NCBI RefSeq assembly: GCF_039545455.1
Contig: NZ_CP154467.1
Location: 372,001-436,000 of the forward strand
Source of the DNA: Brucella sp. BE17
GTDB taxonomy: Bacteria > Pseudomonadota > Alphaproteobacteria > Rhizobiales > Rhizobiaceae
Direction: 5' to 3'
DNA: 64,000 nt
Shown: one piece after another, positions 43,816-53,352 of the stretch
Layout of the letters: each line of letters begins with the position of its first letter
How positions within the stretch are numbered: the stretch's first letter is position 1
Program-made: the position numbers and the translations under genes
Notes under the pieces: generated by a model
Databases searched by the model: none
Told to the model about the DNA's origin: nothing
What the model saw: the letters and a program-made list of their open reading frames with translations, nothing else

Positions 43816-44292
43816 ATGAACAAGCCAAAGAATTCTCCCGTGCGCAAGATGATCGCGGAAAACCGCAAGGCGCGATTCAATTACGAGATTTTGGATACAC
43901 TCGAGGCCGGTCTGGTTCTCAGTGGAACCGAGGTCAAGTCGCTGCGCGCCAACCAGTCGAATATTGCCGAAAGCTATGCCAGCTTCGAGAACGGTGAGTT
44001 CTGGCTTATCAATTCCTATATTCCCGAATATACGCAAGGCAATCGTTTCAATCATGAACCGCGTCGCCTGCGCAAGCTGTTGGTCAGCCGCCGCGAAATG
44101 GCGCGTTTGTTTCAATCGACGACGCGCGATGGCATGACGGTGGTGCCGCTAAAACTCTATTTCAACGATCGCGGCCGTGCCAAGCTCGAACTGGCGGTTG
44201 CGCGCGGCAAGAAGAACCACGACAAGCGTGAAACCGAAAAGCAGCGTGACTGGGGTCGCGAGAAAGCCCGCCTGCTGCGCGATCGGGGATAA
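43816..44292 (+). CDS. smpB: SsrA-binding protein SmpB
   Basis: This 158-residue protein binds tmRNA and brings it to stalled ribosomes (trans-translation). Typical motifs are [21 protein letters not shown] at the start, [31 protein letters not shown] and the basic C-terminal tail [20 protein letters not shown], which folds into the decoding site. Length is usual. The gene is 82 bases downstream of dapA. Confidence 0.96.
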   Translation: MNKPKNSPVRKMIAENRKARFNYEILDTLEAGLVLSGTEVKSLRANQSNIAESYASFENGEFWLINSYIPEYTQGNRFNHEPRRLRKLLVSRREMARLFQSTTRDGMTVVPLKLYFNDRGRAKLELAVARGKKNHDKRETEKQRDWGREKARLLRDRG

Positions 44293-44316
44293 ATTTTAAG
44301 TTAAAATATAAGAGTT

Positions 44317-44340
44317 AGAGCGCCTTCAGGCGCTCTTTTC
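44317..44340. terminator. Terminator between smpB and the family 5 UDG gene
   Basis: AGAGCGCC (44317-44324) and GGCGCTCT (44329-44336) form a perfect 8-base stem with loop TTCA, then TTTTC. The stem overlaps the last codons of the converging UDG gene. Confidence 0.85.
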
Positions 44341-44976
44341 ATTAAGATAAGCGCGAGCGCTTCTGAAAATATCGCGAAACATCGGGTCGGTCAGTCGGCC
44401 CGTATTGGTGTTGTAGCGCGAGCAATGATAGCTCGAAAAAATCCGCAAGCGGCCAATATCGGTCTCATGGCCATGGCCGAAAGGATGGTGCGCAACAGGT
44501 TCGCGCAAAGCGCGCACAGTCGATTGATGCGCGATGGTGCCCAACGTGACCACGGCACGCAGGTTTTTGAAATGGGTCAGCAGTGGGCTGAAAAACTGGC
44601 GGCAATTGTTGATCTCGGCACCGACCGGCTTGTTCTCCGGTGGCACACAGCGAACTGCATTGACGATGGCCGCATCGAGAAGATGCAGGCTGTCATCGGG
44701 CCGCGCCTCGAATTTGCCAGCGGCAAAACCGAATTCGCATAAAGTGCTGTAAAGAAGCTCGCCGGCATAATCGCCGGTAAAAGGGCGCCCCGTGCGGTTG
44801 GCACCGCGAAGACCGGGTGCGAGGCCCACGATCAGCAGGCGAACATCATTATCATGGGCGGGGAGAAAAGGGCGGACAGGCGCATTGTGCCATTCAGGCT
44901 CCTTGCGCCGCCATTCCTGTATAAAATCATGTAGGCGCGGACAGATCGCGCAATCGGGAGAGGGTTCCAAAATCAT
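44326..44976 (-). CDS. Uracil-DNA glycosylase, family 5 (UdgB type)
   Basis: This 216-residue DNA repair enzyme removes uracil, and often hypoxanthine, from DNA. Motif 1 is LIVGLAPGLRGANRTGRPFTGD (family 5 has Ala in place of the acidic residue of family 4). Motif 2 is the C-terminal SSYHCSRYNTNTGRLT. Cysteines in DCAICPRL near the start, and in the middle (AVRCVPP, NNCRQFF), are placed to bind the Fe-S cluster. Length fits. Its end overlaps a terminator stem shared with smpB. The window thus encodes UDGs of two families. Confidence 0.88.
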   Translation of the reverse strand: MILEPSPDCAICPRLHDFIQEWRRKEPEWHNAPVRPFLPAHDNDVRLLIVGLAPGLRGANRTGRPFTGDYAGELLYSTLCEFGFAAGKFEARPDDSLHLLDAAIVNAVRCVPPENKPVGAEINNCRQFFSPLLTHFKNLRAVVTLGTIAHQSTVRALREPVAHHPFGHGHETDIGRLRIFSSYHCSRYNTNTGRLTDPMFRDIFRSARAYLNEKSA

Positions 44977-45006
44977 GCCTCTCCATGAACCGCATCAATG
45001 GTGACG

Positions 45007-45582
45007 TCAATAGTCGTCGTCGTTGTCGTCGTCCTGTCTGCGAACCGGGCGTTCGGACGGATCGCGACCGATTTCGTTCTTCAGCGATACGAGATCGATG
45101 AAATGATCGGCCTGACGGCGCAGTTCATCGGAAATCATTGCGGGCTGAGTAGTCAGGGTCGAAACGACGGATACTTTGCGGCCACGGCGTTGCAAGGCTT
45201 CGGCCAAAGAACGGAAATCACCGTCTCCAGAGAAAATAACGAAGTGATCGACGGTATCGGTCAGTTGCATGGCATCGACGGTCAGTTCGATATCCATATT
45301 ACCCTTCACCTTACGGCGACCGGTGGAATCAGTGAATTCCTTGGCAGCCTTGGTGACGACCTTGTAACCATTATAATCGAGCCAGTCGATCAGAGGGCGG
45401 ATGGAGGAATATTCCTGATCTTCGACGAGCGCGGTGTAATAATAAGCACGCAACAGATAGCCACGCTTCTGAAAAGCTTTCAGAAGCTTGCGGTAATCGA
45501 TATCAAACCCTAAGGTTTTGGAGGCTGCGTATAAATTGGCACCATCAATAAAAAGTGCAATCTTTTCGCGGGAATCGAACAT
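45007..45582 (-). CDS. NYN-domain protein (LabA/DUF88 family)
   Basis: This 191-residue protein has a PIN-like NYN nuclease fold: ALFIDGANLYAASKTLG (first Asp), GNMDIELTVDAMQL (middle acidic residues), FVIFSGDGDFRSLAEAL (late Asp cluster) and GRKVSVVSTLTTQPAMISDELRR. The acidic tail (QDDDNDDDY) is typical of rhizobial members. Such proteins are putative metal-dependent RNases; the substrate is not known. It lies between the family 5 UDG gene (30 bases away) and rpoZ, a conserved order in this group. Confidence 0.88.
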   Translation of the reverse strand: MFDSREKIALFIDGANLYAASKTLGFDIDYRKLLKAFQKRGYLLRAYYYTALVEDQEYSSIRPLIDWLDYNGYKVVTKAAKEFTDSTGRRKVKGNMDIELTVDAMQLTDTVDHFVIFSGDGDFRSLAEALQRRGRKVSVVSTLTTQPAMISDELRRQADHFIDLVSLKNEIGRDPSERPVRRQDDDNDDDY

Positions 45583-45966
45583 CGGGTAATATATCCACTT
45601 ACAGTCGACGGAATTTCGTTGCCGGCCGCGTATTCATGTCTGTTGGGCAGCGAGCTATTTTTTCTACCCCTGCTTGTCGTGTTTCTAAGGACATATTATA
45701 GAAAAACAAGCAACTATAGGTTGTTATTTTGTATTGCTAAATTATTAATAGTGGAAATTAAGGCCCGAAACGGATCGCGTTTATTGTCGTTTTTATCGTC
45801 AGGGGAGAATAAACGATATTATATGCGGAATATCGCTAAAAAATTGGGGCATCGTGGCGTGTTTCGCTATTCTTGCACTGTAAATCCGCTTTGGCTTGTA
45901 ATTTTGCCCGACAAGCGTTATGTGCTGAAAAAATCCATTAAAGTTCGAAAATGAAAGGGACCGTGT
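45583..45966. other. AT-rich region upstream of rpoZ
   Basis: These 384 bases hold an open frame (45619-45954) without a ribosome site or family features, which I do not accept. The AT-rich part (45640-45830) probably carries the divergent promoters for the NYN gene and rpoZ. GAAAGGGACCGTGT precedes ATG 45967. Confidence 0.4.
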
Positions 45967-46371
45967 ATGGCCCGCGTCACCGTTGAGGACTGTGTAGACA
46001 AGGTAGAGAACCGCTTTGAGCTGGTTCTTCTGGCCGGTCATCGTGCCCGTCAGATTTCCCAGGGTGCTGGGATTACCGTAGACCGCGACAATGACAAGAA
46101 CCCGGTTGTTGCCTTGCGCGAGATCGCCGACGAGACGCTTTCGCCGGACGATCTGAAGGAAGACTTGATTCATTCGCTGCAAAAGCACGTCGAAGTTGAC
46201 GAGCCGGAACCGACTGCGCCTGCACAGATTACCTCTGCTTCAGACGAATTTTCGGGTGCCGTTGCCGAGGCTGGTGAAGACGATGTCGTCACTTTTGACA
46301 GCATGTCGGAAGAGGAACTGCTGGCCGGTATCGAAGGTTTGGTTGCGCCGGAAAAGAACGACGATTTCTGA
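45967..46371 (+). CDS. rpoZ: RNA polymerase omega subunit
   Basis: This 134-residue protein is the small omega subunit that helps assemble RNA polymerase and, with RelA/Rsh signalling, can bind ppGpp. The conserved N-terminus [24 protein letters not shown] and [10 protein letters not shown] are present. The second half is an acidic tail ([16 protein letters not shown]) common in alphaproteobacteria. It lies just upstream of rsh, so ppGpp synthesis and one of its targets are encoded together. Confidence 0.95.
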   Translation: MARVTVEDCVDKVENRFELVLLAGHRARQISQGAGITVDRDNDKNPVVALREIADETLSPDDLKEDLIHSLQKHVEVDEPEPTAPAQITSASDEFSGAVAEAGEDDVVTFDSMSEEELLAGIEGLVAPEKNDDF

Positions 46372-46482
46372 TCATCGTCCGGTTTTCATGCTTTAATATA
46401 CGCGCTACGGTTCTAGAAGCTGTGGCGCGTATTTTTGTGTGTGCGCTCTCGGTGGTAAAAGTGTTTGAAGGAGTTTTCGTCG

Positions 46483-48735
46483 ATGATGCGCCAGTATGAG
46501 CTTGTGGAGCGTGTGCAGCGATACAAGCCGGATGTGAACGAGGCGCTTCTCAACAAGGCATATGTCTATGCCATGCAAAAACATGGCAGTCAGAAACGTG
46601 CCTCGGGCGATCCATATTTTTCGCATCCTCTGGAGGTTGCGGCCATCCTCACCGATATGCATTTCGATGAGGCGACGATTGCCATAGCCCTTTTGCACGA
46701 TACGATTGAAGACACGACGGCCACACGGCAGGAAATCGACCATTTATTCGGCCCGGAAATCGGCAAGCTTGTTGAAGGACTAACCAAGCTCAAGAAACTC
46801 GACCTTGTTTCCAAGAAGGCAGTGCAGGCGGAAAATCTGCGCAAGCTGCTGCTCGCCATTTCTGAAGATGTCCGTGTGCTGCTGGTAAAACTCGCGGACC
46901 GTCTGCACAATATGCGCACGCTCGGTGTCATGCGTGAGGACAAGCGCCTGCGCATTGCCGAGGAAACCATGGACATCTATGCGCCGCTGGCCGGTCGCAT
47001 GGGTATGCAGGATATGCGCGAAGAGCTGGAAGAGCTGGCCTTTCGCTATATCAACCCCGATGCTTGGCGTGCCGTCACAGACCGTCTGGCCGAAATTCTC
47101 GAAAAAAACCGCGGTCTTTTGCAGAAGATCGAAAAAGATCTTTCGGAAATTTTTGAGAAGAACGGTATCAAAGCTAACGTCAAGAGCCGTCAGAAAAAGC
47201 CGTGGTCGGTGTTTCGCAAGATGGAAACCAAGGGCCTTTCGTTCGAGCAATTGTCGGATATCTTTGGCTTCCGCGTGCTGGTGGATTCGGTGCAGGACTG
47301 CTATCGCGCGCTGGGGCTGATCCACACGACATGGTCGATGGTGCCGGATCGTTTCAAGGACTATATTTCCACGCCCAAGCAGAATGATTATCGCTCGCTG
47401 CACACGACCATTATCGGTCCCTCGCGCCAGCGCATCGAATTGCAGATCCGCACACGCGCAATGGATGAAATCGCCGAGTTCGGTGTGGCTGCGCATTCCG
47501 TCTATAAGGATCGCGGCAGCGACAACAATCCGCACAAGATCTCGACCGAAACCAATGCCTATGCCTGGCTGCGTCAGACTATCGAGCAGCTTTCGGAAGG
47601 CGATAACCCTGAAGAGTTTCTCGAACATACAAAGCTCGAATTGTTTCAGGATCAGGTGTTCTGCTTTACACCGAAGGGGCGGCTTATTGCGCTGCCACGC
47701 GGCGCGACGCCGATTGATTTTGCCTACGCGGTGCACACCGATATTGGCGATAGCTGCGTTGGCGCCAAGGTCAACGGACGCATCATGCCGCTGATGACCG
47801 AGCTTAAAAACGGCGATGAGGTCGATATTATCCGCTCCAAGGCTCAGGTGCCGCCTGCGGCATGGGAATCGCTGGTTGCAACGGGTAAGGCACGCGCAGC
47901 TATCCGCCGCGCCACCCGCTCTGCGGTGCGCAAGCAATATGGCGGTCTTGGCATCCGTATTCTCGAACGCGCCTTTGAGCGGGCCGGAAAGGCGTTTAGC
48001 AAGGATATTCTAAAGCCCAATCTGCCGCGTTTGGCACGTAAGGATGTCGAGGATGTTCTGGCGGCGGTCGGGCGCGGTGAATTGCCGTCCACGGATGTGC
48101 TCAAAGCCGTCTATCCCGATTATCAGGATACGCGCGTCACCACACAGAACAGTCCCGCAAAGACCGGCGAAAAAGGCTGGTTCAACATCCAGAATGCCGC
48201 TGGCATGATCTTCAAGGTGCCCGAAGGCAAGACGGACGACAGCGAAGCCGGGCTCAAAACCAAGGCGGAGACGAAACCCGGAAAGCGTGCTCTTCCGATC
48301 CGCGGTACCAATTCCGACCTGCCGGTGCGCTTTGCGCCTGAAGGTGCAGTGCCGGGCGACCGTATCGTCGGCATATTGCAGCCGGGCGCGGGCATGACGA
48401 TCTATCCGATCCAGTCGCCGGCCTTGACCGCTTATGACGATCAGCCTGAGCGCTGGATCGATGTGCGCTGGGATATTGACGAGGGCATGCATGAGCGCTT
48501 TCCAGCGCGCGTGAGCGTGTCGGCGATTAATTCTCCGGGGTCGCTTGCCGAAATTGCCCAGATCATCGCTGGCAACGACGCCAATATTCATAATTTGTCT
48601 ATGGTGCGCACGGCCCCCGATTTTACCGAAATGATCGTGGATGTGGAGGTATGGGACCTGAAACATCTCACCCGCATCATTTCGCAACTCAAAGAAAGCG
48701 CCAGCGTCAGTGATGCAAAGCGCGTGAATGGATAG
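46483..48735 (+). CDS. rsh: Bifunctional (p)ppGpp synthetase/hydrolase Rsh
   Basis: This 750-residue RelA/SpoT homologue controls the stringent response. The HD hydrolase domain (about residues 25-180) has [19 protein letters not shown] and [13 protein letters not shown]. The synthetase domain (about 240-360) has [19 protein letters not shown] and [16 protein letters not shown] (about 390-450, with [19 protein letters not shown]) and a C-terminal ACT domain (about 675-748) follow. ATG 46483 follows GAAGGAGTTTTCG; TTG 46465 would add six residues. In Brucella, rsh is needed for virulence and starvation survival. pyrE follows after only 7 bases. Confidence 0.95.
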   Translation: MMRQYELVERVQRYKPDVNEALLNKAYVYAMQKHGSQKRASGDPYFSHPLEVAAILTDMHFDEATIAIALLHDTIEDTTATRQEIDHLFGPEIGKLVEGLTKLKKLDLVSKKAVQAENLRKLLLAISEDVRVLLVKLADRLHNMRTLGVMREDKRLRIAEETMDIYAPLAGRMGMQDMREELEELAFRYINPDAWRAVTDRLAEILEKNRGLLQKIEKDLSEIFEKNGIKANVKSRQKKPWSVFRKMETKGLSFEQLSDIFGFRVLVDSVQDCYRALGLIHTTWSMVPDRFKDYISTPKQNDYRSLHTTIIGPSRQRIELQIRTRAMDEIAEFGVAAHSVYKDRGSDNNPHKISTETNAYAWLRQTIEQLSEGDNPEEFLEHTKLELFQDQVFCFTPKGRLIALPRGATPIDFAYAVHTDIGDSCVGAKVNGRIMPLMTELKNGDEVDIIRSKAQVPPAAWESLVATGKARAAIRRATRSAVRKQYGGLGIRILERAFERAGKAFSKDILKPNLPRLARKDVEDVLAAVGRGELPSTDVLKAVYPDYQDTRVTTQNSPAKTGEKGWFNIQNAAGMIFKVPEGKTDDSEAGLKTKAETKPGKRALPIRGTNSDLPVRFAPEGAVPGDRIVGILQPGAGMTIYPIQSPALTAYDDQPERWIDVRWDIDEGMHERFPARVSVSAINSPGSLAEIAQIIAGNDANIHNLSMVRTAPDFTEMIVDVEVWDLKHLTRIISQLKESASVSDAKRVNG

Positions 48736-48742
48736 GACGACG

Positions 48743-49321
48743 ATGAAGACTGAAGACGTGCTCGCCGTCTTCCGCGAAGCGGGAGCGATACTGGAAGGCC
48801 ATTTTATTCTGACTTCGGGCCTCAGAAGCCCGACTTTCCTGCAAAAGGCGCGCGTTTTCATGCATGCCGACAAGACGGAAAAACTGTGCAAGGCATTGGC
48901 AGAAAAAATCAAGGCCGCCGATCTCGGACCAATCGACTATGTGGTGGGACCGGCGATTGGCGGGCTTATTCCGTCTTACGAGACGTCGCGACACTTGGGC
49001 GTACCATCGGTCTGGGTCGAGCGTGAGAATGGCACCTTCCGTCTGCGCCGCTTCGATGTGGCAAAGGGTGCGCGCGTGGTGATCGTGGAAGATATCGTTT
49101 CCACGGGCCTGTCGATCCGCGAAACCATTGACTGCATGAAGGAACTCGGCATCGAGGTCGTGGCAGCGGCCTGTATTGTGGATCGTTCGGCAGGCAAGGC
49201 GGATGTGGGAACACGGCTGATCTCACTTGCCGAATATGAAGTGCCTGCCTATCCGGCAGACGATCTGCCACCTGAACTTGCGGCAATCCCTGCCATCAAA
49301 CCGGGTAGCCGTAATATTTAG
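48743..49321 (+). CDS. pyrE: Orotate phosphoribosyltransferase
   Basis: This 192-residue enzyme joins orotate and PRPP to make orotidine 5'-phosphate in pyrimidine synthesis. The PRPP motif is [18 protein letters not shown] (about residues 113-130), and the flexible loop region includes [17 protein letters not shown]. It starts at ATG 48743 behind AGGACG. It lies immediately after rsh, so both may be read from one transcript. Another pyrimidine gene, pyrC, lies 11 kb downstream. Confidence 0.94.
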   Translation: MKTEDVLAVFREAGAILEGHFILTSGLRSPTFLQKARVFMHADKTEKLCKALAEKIKAADLGPIDYVVGPAIGGLIPSYETSRHLGVPSVWVERENGTFRLRRFDVAKGARVVIVEDIVSTGLSIRETIDCMKELGIEVVAAACIVDRSAGKADVGTRLISLAEYEVPAYPADDLPPELAAIPAIKPGSRNI

Positions 49322-49348
49322 AGCATAAGCCCTATTGGCGCTCTAAAA

Positions 49349-49379
49349 CAATTTCTCCGCGATACCTGCGGCGAAATTG
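49349..49379. repeat. Inverted repeat downstream of pyrE
   Basis: CAATTTCTCCGC (49349-49360) and GCGGCGAAATTG (49368-49379) pair over 12 bases with one mismatch and a 7-base loop. It is preceded by AGAGC...GCTCT arms at 49321-49344. It may end the rsh-pyrE transcript or be a dispersed palindrome. Confidence 0.5.
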
Positions 49380-49401
49380 CTGTTTGCCGAATGCAAATTT
49401 G

Positions 49402-49417
49402 GCCCCTAATTAGGGGC
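49402..49417. promoter_or_regulatory. Perfect palindrome upstream of fnrN
   Basis: GCCCCTAATTAGGGGC is a 16-base perfect palindrome with no loop, 46 bases before the fnrN start. The lack of a loop argues for a protein-binding site rather than a terminator. It does not match the FNR box. Confidence 0.45.
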
Positions 49418-49463
49418 TGAGGGAACTGAACCAGTATCCAATCTCTTGCCGTAGGATTTCATT

Positions 49464-50213
49464 GTGGCAGTTGCACCACTCATCTTCGACACAAAACCGT
49501 CTTTCCGCACTTCGTGCAGCGTCTGTGCAGATTGCGGCACGCGCAGCATGGCCGTTTGTGCAGCACTCGGCGATGAAGATATTGCAGCTCTCGAAGCCAT
49601 CATGAGTTCGCGCAAACTTCATGCCAATGAGATGCTTGTTGAAGAGGGCGAGCCTAAAAAGCGTGTCTTTAGCCTCACCTCCGGCATGTTGCGCATTTAC
49701 ACATCCTTGCCGGATGGACGTCGCCAGATCGCAGGTTTTCTGCTGCCGGGCGATTTTATCGGCCTTGCCGATGACGATACTTATTCGCAGACGGCAGAGG
49801 CTGTCGTTCCCTCTGTGCTTTGTGCTTTTTCGGCCAGGGAAATGGAAGGGTTGATGGATCGCTTCCCCAAGCTCAATGAAAGGCTTTATCAGATGACGCG
49901 CGCGGCTTTGCGTGCGGCGCGCGATAACCAGCTTGTGCTTGGTCGTCTTGCCCCCGTGGAAAAGCTGGCAAGTTTTCTGCTGGTGCTTTCATCGCGTATT
50001 GCCAAACATGGCGGGCAGCCCAATCCCGTTCATCTCGCTATGAACCGCACCGATATTGCAGATTATCTGGGCCTGACCATTGAAACGGTCAGCCGCAGCT
50101 TCACCAAGCTGAAAGCGCAGGGACTGATCCATCTTGTCGATGCCAATACGGTCGAAATTATTTCGCGCCGCTCGCTCATTGCCGTGGCGGGTCTAGACCC
50201 CGAACATCTTTAG
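49464..50213 (+). CDS. fnrN: Oxygen-sensing CRP/FNR-family regulator, FnrN-like
   Basis: This 249-residue regulator has an N-terminal cysteine cluster CSVCADCGTRSMAVC (C18-C32) and a later Cys in VPSVLCAFSA, which can hold an oxygen-labile 4Fe-4S cluster. The cyclic-nucleotide-like domain (about residues 40-150) and a helix-turn-helix (about 190-225: RTDIADYLGLTIETVSRSFTKL, with E-T-V-S-R as in FNR) follow. This is the FnrN/FixK-type recognition helix for TTGAT-N4-ATCAA. The start is GTG 49464 behind TAGGA. The next gene, hemN, has a perfect box of this kind, so it is a direct target candidate. Confidence 0.92.
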   Translation: MAVAPLIFDTKPSFRTSCSVCADCGTRSMAVCAALGDEDIAALEAIMSSRKLHANEMLVEEGEPKKRVFSLTSGMLRIYTSLPDGRRQIAGFLLPGDFIGLADDDTYSQTAEAVVPSVLCAFSAREMEGLMDRFPKLNERLYQMTRAALRAARDNQLVLGRLAPVEKLASFLLVLSSRIAKHGGQPNPVHLAMNRTDIADYLGLTIETVSRSFTKLKAQGLIHLVDANTVEIISRRSLIAVAGLDPEHL

Positions 50214-50272
50214 AGCGCGGGTCACGTCCTTTCGGACGCTACACAAGGCCACTCTAACTTATTTTATCTACG

Positions 50273-50318
50273 CATCGTGCTTTCCAAAAATCGTAACCTG
50301 TTTTTGGAAAGCACGATG
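50273..50318. repeat. Perfect 18-base inverted repeat between fnrN and hemN
   Basis: CATCGTGCTTTCCAAAAA (50273-50290) and TTTTTGGAAAGCACGATG (50301-50318) form a perfect stem with a 10-base loop. The arms end in A/T runs, so it can end transcription either way. It also resembles a dispersed rhizobial palindrome. Confidence 0.7.
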
Positions 50319-50367
50319 GTGTAGCAATTCATAATCTTTGTTCTTTCTGACTTGGCAGTGATTTTGT

Positions 50368-50381
50368 TTGATCTAAATCAA
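50368..50381 (+). promoter_or_regulatory. FNR-type box (anaerobox) upstream of hemN
   Basis: TTGATCTAAATCAA matches the consensus TTGAT-N4-ATCAA at all ten fixed positions, 95 bases before the hemN start. The upstream gene encodes an FnrN regulator with the matching recognition helix. Confidence 0.9.
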
Positions 50382-50475
50382 TGCCGGTCTTTGTGTTGCC
50401 CTGTATCTCTCACGCATGGATTGATACGGTCGCACTGGATGTTCCAGGGTGCGCGTCACGCAAGGTGGGGACGCT

Positions 50476-51810
50476 ATGGAAGAAGATGTAATGAGACGTT
50501 ACGCTGCTTACGCCGTGCCGCGTTACACATCTTTTCCCACGGCTGCTGACTTTGTGCCTATGGAGGCCGAAACGACAGCGCGCTGGCTGCGCCAGATCGG
50601 CTCAGACGAAGGGGTGTCGCTCTATATCCATGTGCCTTACTGCAAGCAGATTTGCCATTATTGCGGCTGCCATTCCAAGCTTGCCGTGCGCGATAACGTT
50701 GTCGACAGTTTTCACCGCTCGCTTCTCAATGAGATTGCAACCGTCGGGCAGGTGCTGACCACGCATCCCAAGCTCACGCATCTGCACTGGGGCGGCGGCA
50801 CACCATCCATCCTCAATTCGGAACAGTTTCTCGAAATACGTGACGCGCTGGGCGCGGTCTTCCAGTTCCCGGATACGATGGAACATGCCATTGAACTTGA
50901 CCCGCGCACGGTGACACCGGAGCTGGTCAAGACACTCGCTGTCATTGGCGTCAACCGCGCCAGCCTTGGCGTGCAAGACATCAATGAGGATGTGCAGAAA
51001 GCCATTGGCCGTATTCAGCCGATTGAAACCGTGGCAGAATCTGCCAATCTTCTGCGCGCTGAAGGCATTGATCGTCTCAATTTCGATTTGATCTATGGTT
51101 TGCCGTTGCAGACGGTCGACAGTCTGCGTCGCACGTGTGAAATGGTGTCTCAGCTCACGCCGAGCCGCGTTGCCTGTTTCGGCTACGCGCATCTGCCGGA
51201 GCGCCGCGCCAACCAGCGTCTGATAGACGAAAGTCTGCTGCCCGATTCAGAGGAACGTTTTGCACAATCGCGTGTCGTCGCCGATTGTTTTACGGCATTG
51301 GGTTATGAGGCCATCGGCATCGACCATTATGCCTTGCCTGATGATCCGATGGCTATCGCCGCCCATGACGGAACGCTGAACCGCAATTTCCAGGGCTATA
51401 CCACCGATCGCAGCCAGATATTGATCGGTCTGGGGCCATCCTCGATCTCGCAATATCCGGGCGGTTACGCACAGAACATCGCGGATGTGACGCGCTATCG
51501 CAAATGCGTAGATGCTGGCCAGATTGCAACGGTACGCGGCTATAGCATCCGCGACAGCGACCGGTTGCGTTCAGCGATCATCAATGCACTGATGTGCAAG
51601 TTTGAAGTCGATCTCGATAAGGTCGCGCCGGGTGTGGAATTCGCTGATGAACTGGCATTGCTGCGCCCATTGGTGGCCGATGGGTTGGTTGAGGTGAAAG
51701 GAAGTGTCATCCGCTCGACTGAAGTGGGCAAGCCGCTGATCCGGCTTGTGGCTGCGGCTTTTGACGAATTTCGCAGAGATACGGTGCATAGTTTCAGTTT
51801 TGCCGTGTGA
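50476..51810 (+). CDS. hemN: Oxygen-independent coproporphyrinogen III oxidase
   Basis: This 444-residue radical SAM enzyme makes protoporphyrinogen IX under low oxygen. The cluster motif is C-x3-C-x2-C-x-C in VPYCKQICHYCGCHSK (about residues 57-67). The SAM and substrate sites include HWGGGTPSIL, VNRASLGVQDINEDVQ and NFDLIYGLPLQT. The C-terminal substrate-binding domain is complete. The gene starts at ATG 50476 behind GTGGGGACGCT. A perfect anaerobox lies 95 bases upstream, so expression should rise without oxygen through FnrN. Confidence 0.96.
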   Translation: MEEDVMRRYAAYAVPRYTSFPTAADFVPMEAETTARWLRQIGSDEGVSLYIHVPYCKQICHYCGCHSKLAVRDNVVDSFHRSLLNEIATVGQVLTTHPKLTHLHWGGGTPSILNSEQFLEIRDALGAVFQFPDTMEHAIELDPRTVTPELVKTLAVIGVNRASLGVQDINEDVQKAIGRIQPIETVAESANLLRAEGIDRLNFDLIYGLPLQTVDSLRRTCEMVSQLTPSRVACFGYAHLPERRANQRLIDESLLPDSEERFAQSRVVADCFTALGYEAIGIDHYALPDDPMAIAAHDGTLNRNFQGYTTDRSQILIGLGPSSISQYPGGYAQNIADVTRYRKCVDAGQIATVRGYSIRDSDRLRSAIINALMCKFEVDLDKVAPGVEFADELALLRPLVADGLVEVKGSVIRSTEVGKPLIRLVAAAFDEFRRDTVHSFSFAV

Positions 51811-51946
51811 TATTGCGTAAGAACAAAGACGAAAGGCGGGGTTGCTTGATACGAGCGATCACAATCGTCTAAAAAGTTCGGAATGGGATGTAACGCTTGT
51901 TCCGTGCTTGCCGCTGTACCGGGCCGTCAATGGTCAGTGGCAATAT

Positions 51947-51990
51947 GGGAGTGCTGCCGTTGGGGGACGTGCGGCACTCCCTTTTTATTT
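51947..51990 (+). terminator. hemN terminator
   Basis: GGGAGTGC (51947-51954) and GCACTCCC (51974-51981) form a perfect stem with a 19-base loop, followed by TTTTTATTT. It also lies just past the stop of the minus-strand exporter gene. Confidence 0.8.
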
Positions 51991-51992
51991 AT

Positions 51993-53210
51993 TCAGGCCA
52001 CTTTTCTGATGCTCTTTCCCAGTCTGGGCAGAAAGATCGTCAAAAGGCCAAGGAACGGCAGATAAGAGCAAACCGTATAGACGAATTCGATGCTCTTATA
52101 GTCTGCGACAATGCCGAGGGCTGCGGCAGCGATGCCACCCATGCCGAAGGCAAAGCCGAAAAACAGGCCCGACACCATGCCGACACGTCCTGGCATCAGT
52201 TCCTGTGCAAAGACGATGATCGCCGGAAAGGCGGAAGCTAGAATGAAGCCGATGATCACAGTCAGCACCGCCGTCACTTCAAGGCTTGCGTAAGGCAGTG
52301 CGAGCGTGAACGGCAAGACGCCTAGAATAGACACCCAGATCACTGTGCGTGTGCCGATGCGGTCGCCGATGGGGCCACCGAAAATCGTGCCAGCAGCAAC
52401 CGCGCCCAGAAACACGAACAGCAGCACCTGCGATGTCTGTACCGACACGCCGAAATGGCTCATCGTATAAAAGGTATAGTAGCTCGTGATACTCGACAGA
52501 TAGATATATTTGGTGAAAATCAGCAAAGCGAGAATAACCACCGTCATGATCACCTTGTTTTTCGGCAGCGGCAGGGTCTTGTCCATGCGCGGACGGTTGG
52601 CGTTGGCAATGCGGTAGCGATTATACCAGTTGCCGACGAACCACAGCAGGATCATGCCGATAAGGGCTACGACCGAAAACCACGATATGCTGATCTGACC
52701 GAAAGGCAGCACAATGTAGGCTGCAAGCAGCGGTCCGATAGATGAGCCGAAATTGCCACCGACCTGAAACAGTGATTGTGCAAAACCATGTTTGCCGCCC
52801 GATGCGAGTCTCGCTACGCGCGATGCTTCAGGGTGAAACACCGATGAACCAAATCCGACGCAGGCAGCGCCCAGAACCAGCATCGGATAATGATGTGCGG
52901 TCGCAAGCAGCAACAGACCAATCAGCGTGCAGCCCATGCCGAAAGTCAGGGAATAGGGCAGGGGTTTTTTGTCGGTATAGATGCCGACAAGCGGTTGCAG
53001 GATCGATGCCGTCATCTGGAAGGCGAAAGTCAGAAAACCGATCTGCCAAAAGGACAGGCTGTAGTTGTCTTTCAGGATAGGATAGATGGCAGGAAGCAGC
53101 GACTGCATCATGTCATTGAGAAAATGGCCGAGACTCGTGGCCAGTATGATGCTGAGAACCGTATTGTCAGTGCCGCTGTTTGACGGCCGTTGCGCCGTAC
53201 TCATGCTCAT
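51993..53210 (-). CDS. Major facilitator exporter, fosmidomycin resistance (Fsr)-like
   Basis: This 405-residue inner-membrane protein has 12 helices. The start (LATSLGHFLNDMMQSLLPAIYPILKD) and GFGSSVFHPEASRVARLASGGKHG with FQVGGNFGSSIGP are the signature of the Fsr family, named after fosmidomycin resistance in E. coli. Such proteins export drugs or metabolites; the natural substrate is unknown. ATG 53210 follows GGGGAGACAGCATA. It is divergent from the AraC-type regulator at 53.35 kb, which probably controls it. Confidence 0.88.
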   Translation of the reverse strand: MSMSTAQRPSNSGTDNTVLSIILATSLGHFLNDMMQSLLPAIYPILKDNYSLSFWQIGFLTFAFQMTASILQPLVGIYTDKKPLPYSLTFGMGCTLIGLLLLATAHHYPMLVLGAACVGFGSSVFHPEASRVARLASGGKHGFAQSLFQVGGNFGSSIGPLLAAYIVLPFGQISISWFSVVALIGMILLWFVGNWYNRYRIANANRPRMDKTLPLPKNKVIMTVVILALLIFTKYIYLSSITSYYTFYTMSHFGVSVQTSQVLLFVFLGAVAAGTIFGGPIGDRIGTRTVIWVSILGVLPFTLALPYASLEVTAVLTVIIGFILASAFPAIIVFAQELMPGRVGMVSGLFFGFAFGMGGIAAAALGIVADYKSIEFVYTVCSYLPFLGLLTIFLPRLGKSIRKVA

Positions 53211-53352
53211 TATGCTGTCTCCCCGTCGGGTATGGCCGTCATTTTCGAGTTCAGTTGGCATTCATATGATTATTGCCTGAAGCCCGCTTTCGTGATTTGG
53301 TCCATTTCTTTCGCAAGTGGGCCATTGATATTGGTAGAAAGGAATGAGAGCA

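Noticed and set aside
45619..45954. 111-codon open frame upstream of rpoZ
   Set aside because: Very AT-rich, no ribosome site, ends just before rpoZ; more likely promoter DNA.
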